A stretch of 64,000 nt of DNA, from assembly GCA_002682825.1 (NCBI GenBank), contig NOKP01000005.1, forward strand, positions 1,798,001 to 1,862,000. The letters run 5' to 3'. Positions within the stretch are counted from its first letter, which is position 1. Each line of letters begins with the position of its first letter. Both the position numbers and the translations under genes were made by a program. Positions 54,588-64,000 of this stretch are shown piece after piece. Source of the stretch: Neonectria sp. B-13. Taxonomy: Eukaryota; Ascomycota; Sordariomycetes; Hypocreales; Nectriaceae. The notes beneath the pieces are model-generated. The model ran no database searches and had not been told where the DNA came from. It was given only the letters and a program-made list of their open reading frames with translations.

Positions 54588-56235
54588 CTAAGTATTAAAA
54601 GCAATGTAACTGGCCCCAGCAGAGTAAATCTTGGTGTCAGCCCAACCACCAATGTGCCAGTTCATCCCACCTTTGGACACCGAATTCGCACCCAACTTCA
54701 AGCGCAAGTTCTTCTGGCAGTCCACGTCGAGACTGGAGAAGGCAATAAGAACCTTGGGCGTCCTCTGGAAAGTGTCATCTGGGAACTCGGCCTTCCCCCT
54801 ATTCAGTAGCTGCGCCTTGCCGTTCGGAGTGTGGTAAGAACCGCTCGTGACCCCAGGCTTTTTGGCCGGATACGCAATCCACGCAGCCGCGGCCGAGTAC
54901 AAGACCGAGTCCGACCAGGTGTCAAGATGGATTGTGAAGCCGGCAGATGTAACGTCCGTAGCCGTTGCCTTGACGCGCCAGTTCTTGCCCTTGGCCATGT
55001 CCAGCTGGTTCAACCAGACGACAACCTTGGGAGGAGCACCGTACGGCCGCGCGAACTTGATCTGGCGAGACGTCTTCTGCTTGGGGTTCTTCCAGCTGTG
55101 GTCCTCCGAGGTGCTGAACTGCCCGATCTGGAATTCCTTGTCGTCCTTCGCCTTGCGGAACCACGTGCAGCCGGCCGAGTGCAGCGTCGTGTCCTCCCAG
55201 GTATTGAGGTGCATCATTGCTGACGATTTGGTGATGTCGTCTGCGAAGGCTGTAACGCGGATGTTTGCGTTTTTCGAAACGTCAAGCCAGTTGAGGCCGA
55301 CGGCGAGGGATGGCGGGCTCTTGTACGTCTTGGAGAACTGCTGATACTTTGATGCTTCCTTGGCCGGCTGGTTGCTCGGCCGTACTTCTAATGTGTTGAA
55401 GTACGCAATGTCGAGATCCTTGCCAGGGTACAGCTTGGCAATGAAGGACTTGTCTGTGTCGGAGAGTGTTGTGTTGAAGGGCGAAGAAAATCCATCTGTT
55501 GTATAGAATGAGGGGTAGAAGTATATCATAATGGACTTCGCATCGAACTTTGAGAACTGGGTAACAGTTCCGTCGTAAGCTCGGAGGATGTTCTCGACGA
55601 CCATCTTTTTATCCCATTTATTGACTCTCCATTCGTTCTCGAAGACTGCATCCTCGTCCCACTTCATTCTGGCACTTGGTGACTGGTGCTCGTGGACACA
55701 TCCCAGCGCATGGCCAAACTCGTGCAAGATGGTTCGGGAGAACTCAACCTCCTTAGTATCGTCTTTAAACCAGCCGAAGTTCATTGTCGGTTTATCTTTA
55801 GGGATTCCAAGGTTCCCTGTGCCTATGTACGACCACTGTTTTATTGTTAGCATTTGGAATAGCTTCCCCGTCCTCCAACGGACTGGTACTTACCGAAGCC
55901 CTGCTATCATCAACGTTGACGCGGATTTCAGCATCGCCAGAGTCGACAAACTTGAACCTGATGTTGGCGTACTGCATCCAGACACTGGCATACTGTCGAA
56001 TCTTGCTCTTGATGAGACTCGACCCGTTCAGAATCTTGACCTTCAGAGTTCGACCATTCCGCCACTTGTTGCCAGTTGGAGCGGCGAGAAACGCAGGACG
56101 ATCAGTAAATTCAGGAGTATCTCCACTAGTGATCTGGTGGCCGTTGGCGGAGTCCTCCTCGAGGGCCAGCACCTCGGCCTGTGCCCGGAATTCTTCTGGG
56201 ACTTGGACTTGAGTGCAGGCATAGGATTCAGCCAT
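54588..56235 (-). CDS. Astacin-type (metzincin) metalloprotease fused to three H-type lectin domains
   Basis: Two exons (55894-56235, 54588-55835) with a 58-nt intron encode 529 aa. The zinc-binding sequence HEFGHALGCVHEHQSP lies at residues 152-167, the full HExxHxxGxxHE of astacins, and an MIYFYPSFY segment near 218 may stand in for the Met-turn. The C-terminal half holds three copies of an H-type lectin pattern (PF09458): starts near residues 286 (SLAVGLNWLDV), 378 (KVVVWLNQLDM) and 473 (KVLIAFSSLDV), each ending in W.D..L/IYSAG. H-type lectins bind GalNAc-like sugars. There is no classical signal peptide (MAESYACTQVQVPEEF). The combination suggests protease action targeted to glycosylated surfaces, as inference. 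Transcription converges with the NmrA-like gene. Confidence 0.9.
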
Positions 56236-57788
56236 GATGAATGAGGTTCAGAGGCTGGATGAGTTGAGTGGTTGAGGTTTGTGATGAGAAGATGTAGAAA
56301 TGCTGAAGTAGTGATGTCTACTTTCTGAATATTGGAACAGAGGGGAAAGCTGACAGTTTTATATCTCAGTTTCTTTGGCAATTCCAATCTGGGTGCATCC
56401 CCTCCGTCTTTGTCAATGTCCAGGCCTCACCTTGACGTCCATCTGACAGTTCAGATCGAGGTGTCTTGTAATCGACTTCCTCTACCCCGCGAAACCATGC
56501 CAAGACCTGAAAGGCAGCCTATCACCTGGCGCTTTCCATCAGCACATTCGCAGCATGGATTCAGCTGAAGCCAAAACGCCTCTAGCGCAGCCTTACTCTT
56601 GGCAGCCGGACATCGAGCAGTTCTCGGCTAGGGCTGAGGTCGCGTGGCAGACAAGTCTTAGGTGCTGACTGGTGTAATTAGTCTACTTAGCTGAGACATG
56701 GCTCATGGCGGATTGATCATATCTCATAGTTACGTAGTGAAAATTCAGCGTGGCTGAGCGACGAATGTGACTCAACGTCTTCTATTGTTGCAATTAAGCC
56801 CGTATTTAAGGTTAATATTGCGCCGACGAGGCAGGGCTTAGTAAAGGAATGCTTCAATGAAGCTTCATGAGGTTACTGGATTTCGATTCGACACAGCCCA
56901 GTCATGAATTCAGTGCTCGCGATGAAGCATGTGCATAAACTACTGGGGCATAATTATAGAAGATTTCACATCCCACTTTATACTAGTGAACAGTGAGTGA
57001 AGGTGGCGAGCAATTGGAATGCCATTAGCGGGGATCCAGGTTACAGGGCAGACCAGTAACGACTCAATGGCATGCCTCATTCCAAACTCCCCCGCATAAG
57101 CTAACAACACGCCGTGTCTCAGAGCCAGTCCAGACCCGTCCCGGCCCGGCAGTTCAAAGCACAAAACGAACTACGAGGATGGTTCGCCTAGGTCTAAGAC
57201 TTTGGTGGCTTAACCGCCAGTCACCATCTCGACCGCAGAAACAAGTCAGCTGAGGAGGCTGTAAGAAAGGAGACTTCTAGAGCGTGGCTACTTCCTGTGG
57301 TACCGACGTGGCCGGTAGAGGAGGGCTCTGCACTTGCTGGATGTAGGGGAATGGGGGCGTTGATTCTGATAACGCGTCACTACCATGGTCTCCAGGCTCA
57401 ATAGAACGCCACTATTATACGCACAACATTTCCGAGACAGGGTTAGACTTCATTTACCATACCCAAAGGAACACTGAAATTTTGGATGCATAGTGCAAGC
57501 TTTTGTGGCTGGTAAGCTGTCATTCTGCCATCATCGACTCTGGTTAAGAACGGAAGCAAAGTCACTGGCAGGCTTGAGGATACATGGATGGAATCAAGAT
57601 TTATCCCGCAAAACTGATAAATTCGTACCGATTCTATGTAAATGAATACTGACGCTAATGTGCCTCTCCCGAGGAGCGGATTTTGGCCCGATGGACCGAA
57701 GGCCAAAATAGGAATGAATGCAAACAAGACATCTCAGATCAAACAGGAAATGGGTTGTAATTAATGTGGAGTCGTAAACCTGCCAAGT
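56236..57788. other. Intergenic region upstream of the metalloprotease-lectin gene
   Basis: About 1.55 kb; no frame with recognisable features. It should include the metalloprotease promoter (near 56,240-56,500) and the 3' end of the small secreted gene. Confidence 0.5.
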
Positions 57789-58305
57789 TTAGTTTCCCTC
57801 GGAGCCCTGGGCATGACACAACTCTGTACAGTAGTAGTTCATCTTCAATTTGTTAGCGTCTATTGTTACTGTCAGAAGGGTAAAAGTCCTACCTCATCGC
57901 CGCCAATGTGCCAGTCAGCAGAATTGCAAGTGGCACCATCCTAATTCTCATCAGTCACGAGTCTCATGGGGGTTCAGCTTCAAGAAACATACGAAGGTGC
58001 AGTCAGGGCACTGGTCCCATTGCTTGTCGCCGGTGTTGCGGGCTTTGTAAAAGTTGCAGGCACACTCCGTTTCGGCCAGGAGGATTTCGTAATCCTTGGC
58101 AAAGGTGTAGCTAACGCTGAAGGGACTGCCACCAATCTGAGAGTACTTTCTGTTGGAGATGCAGACCGCGACGTTGTGCATGTCAGCGAGGGCGCTGGAA
58201 CGGAGTTGTGTTAGTCAAGGTTGCAACGCTTCTGGTATCTGTAGAGACAGGAGAGACAAACCCGCTAGCAAGCATCATGAGGATGGGAACTGCGTAGAAC
58301 TGCAT
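57789..58305 (-). CDS. Small secreted cysteine-rich protein, effector-like
   Basis: Four small exons (58262-58305, 57993-58194, 57893-57940, 57789-57842) with introns of 50-67 nt join in frame to 115 aa. None of the exons is a long frame, so the gene is easily missed. The N-terminus MQFYAVPILMMLASGALAD is a signal peptide. The mature part has eight cysteines in the order VCIS, ECAC, QCPDC, ATC, YYC, LC, allowing four disulfides. It shows no named domain. Small size, secretion and cysteine content fit fungal effector or surface proteins, with function unknown. A TATA-like TATATATTG on the coding strand (58404-58412) lies about 100 bp upstream of the ATG. It is divergent from another secreted-protein gene. 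Confidence 0.78.
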
Positions 58306-59146
58306 GGTTGCGATGTAGAAGAAGAAGTGATGTTGTGATGGTACTGAGAGTGTTGAGTGTGTGGTTGGATGAGACAAGATATGTACTGGGAGGCGTCGAT
58401 GGCAATATATACGACTTGGGAATCAGTAGAAACGGGAATGCCGTCTTCTAGAAGTCCCTTGATAGACTCAACATAGCATATCGGAGGTTCGGTGTGTGTC
58501 CCCCCACTTGGCATGTTTCATTGTAATTGCCAAGCTGATCCATTAGAAGCCCTATCAACGAGCGCATAAACCATTCTAATTATTGCACCTATCACGCGCC
58601 CCCGAACAATTCTGCGCCGTAGAAGGGAAAAGTTAATATCGTAATTGTCGCTCGTATCATCACGATACTCAATAGCTGTGCAAACCTTTCATTTGGCGAT
58701 TCTTTCCAGAACGAGACAATCGTGTGCAGTCTGAAACCTATGTTGCTCCACGCAGCTTGGGTGAAAACGCGTCATGGTTTCCTTTGTCGGCAGTTGATAG
58801 ATGCTGTAGGATGATTAAGTTCAGGGCTAGCATGGGTGTGGGACAAGGGAATCCCGTCGGGCGAAACCTACAACTCGTATCCAGTCCGAAATTGACAGAT
58901 CGAGAAGGTAGCTAATCGCATCGCAATCTATCAGAGAAAATACTATGACGATCCCCGTATTAACGCTCGGCTATACCGGGGATTGAACTGATACCACTTA
59001 TCCACCCACGTTGTGATAGTCTCGAGGCGTCGACGACATGAGATATAAATATTCTGGAGGCTGTCTATACCAAGTGAGCGTTATTCGGTACAGACCACCA
59101 CAGTCACACTACTTAGGTTAAAAACAACAGCCACACTTCTCTTACG
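58306..59146. promoter_or_regulatory. Shared divergent promoter region of two secreted-protein genes
   Basis: 841 bp between the start codons. TATA-like boxes face outward: TATATATTG (minus, 58404-58412) and GATATAAATA (plus, near 59042-59051), each about 100 bp from its ATG. No reading frame in between has domain features. Confidence 0.55.
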
Positions 59147-60037
59147 ATGATTTTCCCCACCTTTGTTGGCCTTGTCCTGGCCGGAGTCGTTAGTGCAGCT
59201 CCAGTCCATGAGACCCGCGAGCTGAACAGCACGAAATGGACTCCGGATCATATTCTTCAGCCGGACGAGGTCATCCTCTACGGTGAAGGCCGCAGTTCGT
59301 CTTCCTAATTTCTTTCCTCTTGTTCGAGGACATCGCCACTAACCGTTACAACTGCAGTGGAAGTCGTACACAAGAACGTCTATCATGACTTGATTGAGTC
59401 CCAGGGGTGTTCATTCGACGTGCCCGATGTTGACGAAGATTTCCTTGGAAGGACTCCTCCCTCAATCAATGCCACGGCCAACAAGCGTGACGAATGCGAG
59501 CTCACAAATGCAGTTGTGGCTGATTCGACGTCAACCTTTGTGGACTGGGACTTGCAAATGTCCCCTGTAGTCATCGGAACTGGCACCAACGGCATCGACG
59601 TTTACGTCAGCTCTGGTTACAGCGTCTCCAACGCCATCACGGTCAGCGGCAGCGCCGACTGGACTGTCATCAAGGACAAGCTGGGCCTCTCGCTCGGCAT
59701 CGACTACACCCGCACGTGGACGACGCAGACGGTCATCAACATCAAGGGCACGGTGCCCAACGGTGCCTCCGGAGTCATGATCACCAAGCCCATCAAGACG
59801 CGCCGCTACGGCCGCTCCTTGAGGGGTTGCCTCGGCGCGCAGACGGAGACGGGAACGTGGATGGCCGACTCTTACAACGAGGGTTCCTACTCGGGCGTCA
59901 AGTGGGTTTCGGGAGCTATTAGTAAGTTCAATTCCAAGTCCTTGAGGTCTTATTAAATTACTAACGGGTCGCCAGCTATGTGCACCAAGAATGAGTTTCC
60001 TCTTTCCCGCTGCACGGGCAGTGGAGACTTTGTCTAA
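59147..60037 (+). CDS. Secreted protein of a fungal family of unknown function
   Basis: Three exons (59147-59294, 59358-59921, 59976-60037) encode 257 aa. The signal peptide MIFPTFVGLVLAGVVSAAP is followed by a short pro-like region ending near a KR site (NKRDECELTN). The mature part is rich in Thr/Ser/Val with alternating residues (ITVSGSADWTVIKDKLGLSL, DYTRTWTTQTVINIKGTVP), pointing to a beta-sandwich or elongated beta fold, and ends with a TMCTKNEFPLSRCTGSG tail. I recall similar secreted proteins in plant-associated ascomycetes, some labelled effector-like; no activity is known. Intron 1 has a weak GTTCGT donor but a good acceptor, and splicing is needed to attach the signal peptide. Confidence 0.75.
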
Positions 60038-61379
60038 GCAACATCTACCTGCGATGCCGTTGAATGTGTTTGTCATACAAGTGGCAAATGTATATGAGTT
60101 GGAAAGACTCGCTGACAGTGCCTGGGGCATTGTGTCTCTAGCTCGATCCCTTTTTCAGAGCAATGTGTGCTTTCAAGATTTCTACTGAGTTTTCTCGACA
60201 TTTCTGCAATAACATAGACTAGCGAATTGAATCAATGGAGCTCCAATAATTATTTTCAACCTTTGCCGTCACTTCTAGTACTTATGAGCAAACATAGCAG
60301 CAGGGCAGCAGTCCAATGAATCCAGTCCCAGAATTCAAGCGTCCCGTGCGTCTTTAAGTATGGAAGTTTTTATTTGAGTACAAATATCGAAGTAGTGAGA
60401 TCGCGACTGAGGACACCTAGGATACGGCCGCTGCAAAAGACTCAGGAACCCCTGACAAGAGAACATAGTGCTAATGCAGGCTGCATAGACTCGGCTTCGT
60501 CCATCTCCCATCCGTCTAGCTTAATGCCCTAGAAGGTACGTTTGTTCGAACAAACCTGAGCGACAATGGTGAAACATTTTTTCTCTAGTCTTCATCTTAA
60601 CCTCAGAACTGAACGTAGAGAGGATCAAAGGAATATCTGAACCTTCTCCATCTTCGGCGCTCAGAAGGAGAGGATAGAGGTCGAGGACAAGCGCAAGCTG
60701 AGTAAAGTGTAGGAAAGGCCCGACCTTGAAGTTGCAGTATTTGTATAGCGGGAGACTGCAGGAAGTATCTCGCAATGGGCCAGGTCGGAGTGGTAGGCGA
60801 CGATGAAATCTGCAGCAATGGCCCCCTGCCCTCGCTTAATCAAAACAGGGGACAAGCTCATTCTCATCCCGCAGCACCGCCACGAGCTTCAAGGTAAGTT
60901 TCCCTTTTGCCAGTATTTTCGTGGTGTCTAATGCTCTATTCGAGGTTAACACCGAAATTGGCAACTTGTCGCGTCGTCTGGTTTAGCCGCCAAGCCCGAG
61001 GTCCGGCCAAGCCGTCGCCGCTGGAGAGCCAATAACCACCAGTACGTCCTATGAAGCGCCAGGGTAGCGTTGCCAGCACCAACATCTCGACACGAAGACC
61101 TAGAGAACAAACAGGATCTGGTAGATATATCTGGCTATCTCCGTTGGAAGTTTGCATATTAACTTTCGATTTGGCGAGCCAGCAAAAGCAATTTAATAGG
61201 TCGAGACTCTCAAGTCAGCTGTTACGTCACATCGGGTCATCAGTTCTATTTCGTGCCACTTGTGGTTGAATGACGTAAGTCAGTTATACCAGTCCCCAAC
61301 GAATCTTCGTAGCCCTCCCTCATTTATTTTCATGCCGAGTCTGCCCTGCCTACAAATATTAGTGAGATTAGGGTGAAAA
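60038..61379. other. Intergenic region upstream of the SDR gene
   Basis: About 1.34 kb. Short frames only, no repeat or RNA recognised. Confidence 0.5.
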
Positions 61380-62171
61380 ATGTCGTCCACGAAGAAGTAT
61401 GCGACGTATCCAAGTCTCGCGGATCGCGTGGTGGTCATCTCGGGCGGAGCCATGGGCATTGGGGCGTCGTTCGTGGAGCACTTCGCGACACAAGGTTCCC
61501 TGGTGATCTTCCTCGACATCCTGCCTGACACTGGCACTGAATTGATCGAGAGAGTCACCAACCTCAAGGTAGCCCACAAGCCCGTCTACTACCAGTGCGA
61601 CCTTACCGACATCGATGGTGCCGTCAAGCCCGTGGCAGCCAAGATCTTGGCCGCCTACCCCCAGATCCACGGCCTCATCAACAATGCCGCCGGGACCGCG
61701 AAAAACGAAAAGAAGGCGACCCTGGAAATGACCCCTGAGCAATGGGATGCTAGCCTTCACGTAAACTTGCGCCACCAATTCTTCCTCACCCAGGCGCTGA
61801 TGCCTGGTCTACTGGCTGCGAGAGCGGCGTCAGTTGTCAACATGGGCAGCATCACATGGGCCATCCCGGCAACTGGTGCGGTTGGATACGTTACGAGCAA
61901 GGCCGCCGTGGTCGGACTGACGCGGACGCTCGCGCACGAGTTCGGACCCAAGGGCATCCGAGTGAACAGCATTATGCCCGGCTCTATTGCAACGGAGAGG
62001 GAAAAGCGTGACGTTCACACGCCCGAGTACACAGATTTTGTGCTAGAACGCCAGGCTATCAAGAGACTCCTACAGCCTGCAGATGTGGCGAGGGCGGCGC
62101 TGTGGCTTGTTGCTGACGACAGCGAAGGCGTGACAAACCAGAGTATTCTGGTGGATGGGGGTTGGATCTAG
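61380..62171 (+). CDS. Classical short-chain dehydrogenase/reductase
   Basis: Single exon, 263 aa. The cofactor motif is SGGAMGIG at residues 21-28, a Ser-for-Thr variant of TGxxxGxG. The aspartate ending strand 2 (FLDIL) favours NAD(H). NNAAG is present at about 101-105, the catalytic Ser in NMGSIT near 156, and Tyr170-x-x-x-Lys174 in GYVTSKAAV. PGSIAT and the SILVDGGWI end are standard for the classical family. It should oxidise or reduce a small alcohol/ketone in the cytosol; substrate unknown. No intron, and the stop is followed by a short convergent spacer. Confidence 0.92.
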   Translation: MSSTKKYATYPSLADRVVVISGGAMGIGASFVEHFATQGSLVIFLDILPDTGTELIERVTNLKVAHKPVYYQCDLTDIDGAVKPVAAKILAAYPQIHGLINNAAGTAKNEKKATLEMTPEQWDASLHVNLRHQFFLTQALMPGLLAARAASVVNMGSITWAIPATGAVGYVTSKAAVVGLTRTLAHEFGPKGIRVNSIMPGSIATEREKRDVHTPEYTDFVLERQAIKRLLQPADVARAALWLVADDSEGVTNQSILVDGGWI

Positions 62172-62534
62172 ACACCACGAGGGACGAAGCAGTCCAGGTT
62201 GGCCGATCAGCTATCAACTTAATCGGCATATCAAGCCATTACACTTCCTAATTCTGCGATATGGTGTAAATGATTGTATTATCTCTTATCCTCCCCAAGT
62301 CTTGGCATTACTGATATACTTTCGGTATTGTTTACTTCAATCAAATTTCTCAGAATTCAAGAGACTACCAAGGGCTTCTTGAATGAACCTCCTTTTGATT
62401 ATGGTCTGAATACCGGGTGTATGCCTCTCAATATGGTATGTATAATTGTGGGAGACGCCTCCAGATGGGCGGCTTATCAGTAATGTTAGGTGTATCTTTG
62501 ACAATCGTGACCCTCCCGGCTCGCAGCTCTTGGT
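62172..62534. other. Convergent spacer
   Basis: About 0.36 kb between the SDR stop and the end of the minus-strand gene. No feature seen. Confidence 0.5.
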
Positions 62535-64000
62535 CTAGCATCTATCTGTCACCGTAAAAATATCCATGCGAGGATTCTGGACTGTAACCTCCCACCTTTT
62601 ACGAAATGCTTCGCTCCCCTCCGCGTTATTATTTCCGCCCTTGTGCTCATCACCACTCGTAAGTGTTGCCGTTTTCCCCCCGGGATCAATTCTAAGCCCT
62701 GGGCCTTGGCTTGTCGGATCCCCAATATAATAGGACGCATTCAATGACTCTGAAGCTTCATTCATCGCAATCTCGGCAGGCGTAATCTTCATAGCTTCCG
62801 CATTGATCAGGTTTATAAGTGGTGTCTTAGTCTTCGTCCAGCGCAGGAGTTGGAATTGGGGCTGGAGTTGAAAAAGAATTTGCGAAGTGTTGCCTTGAGT
62901 GTCGCATTTCTCGATTTCCCCTTCGATCCCGGTCAAGGAGCCAGAGATGTAGGCGCCGACAACTACAGTTGGAGTTGTAGCAACTATCTCACTTGTGAAC
63001 AGCAAGACGCATGCAGATGATTGGTGGCGGAGAACTTGGACTAAACGAGCTGCTGTTATGTTTTGTGAATCTGGCCAAATCTGTGCTTTCTCCAGTGCGA
63101 TTGACACTGGTACTCCCCGCTTGGCAATCCCCCTGAGGTATCTATTTTCGGTATTGATTTGAGGCGCGAAGAGCGAAATAGCGCTGTCGATATGAGTATG
63201 TGTAGTCTCGGGTGCTTGAGATATTCTTGCCCCAGTCGAAGGTTGGAACAAGACTGCCCATAGCTGAAAGAATCTTAGCGGAAGATAGGGCTATAGAATG
63301 TCATTAAAAGCTGCTCTTTAGCGGTATTAAACGAGACTATACTTACAAGCAAGTCTCTTGCTGTCAGAAGCTGCTCAGATGTGAGGGTTACGGCGCTCTC
63401 ATCCCCTGCCAGACAGTTGACCAAGGCCACAGTCAACTCTTCATCTGCCAGTTTACTTTCCACAAAATCACCGACATTGTAACTCGAGCTCCGTATATCC
63501 TTCTTAAATCTCATTCGCAGTAACAAATTCAACAAGGTCGAAACGTCTGGCCGCCGCACCTCTCTTGGCGTTATGGCCGGCCCGCTAGTGAAGAGTTTCC
63601 ACGCCACCCGCCTAAGCTGGTCTTGTGACGGAGCCGCGTGCATGAATTGAGGCCCGACCATGATTAAAACATCCATGGCGTCACTCAAGATGGAATTCGG
63701 GTTATTTGGTCGCTTCTCTTGCTGAGTTGCAATCCCTGGAACTCCGATGCTTCTGAAGATTCGTTCAAAGCTGGCGCTACGAAAAAATGCTGCATCCTCG
63801 CGCCAGAACCATTCAAGTTCTCGAGTGCCAAGCAGATCGTCATACTGAAACACTGTCAGGAGAACTGCGCGGCTGAAGGCAGCAAAATCGACCTTTCCAT
63901 GTCGGAGATCACGAGGAAATGGATGATAGGCGTAGAAATGGAAACTTCTCCAAAGAAGCTGGATGGCGGAGTCGGAGATTTCGACTTCAGAATGGGTACT
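62535..64000 (-). CDS. Unrecognised large protein, 5' part beyond the window
   Basis: Two exons visible (63347-64000 and beyond; 62535-63263) joined across an 83-nt phase-0 intron (GTAAGT donor, TTTCAG acceptor). At least 461 residues are coded, and the frame is open to the window edge, so the true start lies outside. The visible N-terminal part is helical (DSAIQLLWRSFHFYAYHPF, VDFAAFSRAVLLTVFQYDDL, LEWFWREDAAFFRSASF). The C-terminal part has beta-type stretches (SACVLLFTSEIVATTPTVVV). The helical-then-beta layout is loosely reminiscent of TLDc-domain proteins, but I cannot support that assignment. No catalytic motif is seen. Confidence 0.6.

Overview
The window is nuclear DNA of a filamentous ascomycete (Pezizomycotina, most likely a Sordariomycete; genus not determinable here). 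Supporting signs are short introns (44-95 nt) with GT..AG ends and CTAAC/CTGAC-like branch sites, a HET-domain gene, fungal F-box and BTB families, a PD-(D/E)XK-like protein, an Ecm33-like wall protein, a dispersed 5S rRNA gene with a Pol III T-run, and a Tc1/mariner copy full of C-to-T type stop codons, as expected from repeat-induced point mutation (RIP). Exon structures below were built by hand. Every complete multi-exon model closes in frame.

Layout. 0-7 kb: end of a nuclear-type protein, an intact HET gene, a secreted M28 leucine aminopeptidase and a BTB protein. 7.5-11.4 kb: a flavin amine oxidase followed by a Zn2Cys6 regulator, a plausible catabolic pair. 11.8-21.1 kb: accessory stretch with a short F-box protein, a PD-(D/E)XK-like protein, an unrecognised four-exon gene, a tandem pair of acidic 'MDW' proteins (the second interrupted by a stop codon) and a metallo-beta-lactamase-like protein. 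22.5-35.5 kb: metabolic block with a secreted GH31 alpha-glucosidase whose promoter carries a triplicated 21-bp element, a TRI5-superfamily sesquiterpene synthase, an APH-type kinase, a rhodopsin-like seven-helix membrane protein and a 12-exon alcohol (methanol) oxidase.

35.5-47.1 kb: gene-poor corridor with relics, namely a decayed membrane-protein fragment, a 5S rRNA copy split by an unknown insertion, an intact-looking 5S variant plus a 5S fragment, a Helitron helicase fragment and a 1.3-kb Tc1/mariner element with 130-bp inverted repeats. Two ordinary genes (F-box/LRR-like, putatively myristoylated protein) sit in it. 47.4-64 kb: Ecm33-like GPI protein, coiled-coil nuclear-type protein, NmrA-like protein, an astacin-type metalloprotease fused to three H-type lectin domains, two divergently transcribed small secreted proteins that look effector-like, a classical SDR, and a large unrecognised gene leaving the window.

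Functional links (inference): amine oxidase with its neighbouring regulator; terpene synthase with the kinase, possibly a minimal secondary-metabolite locus; and the divergent secreted pair sharing one 841-bp promoter region. I found no bacterial-type operon, CRISPR array or convincing tRNA.
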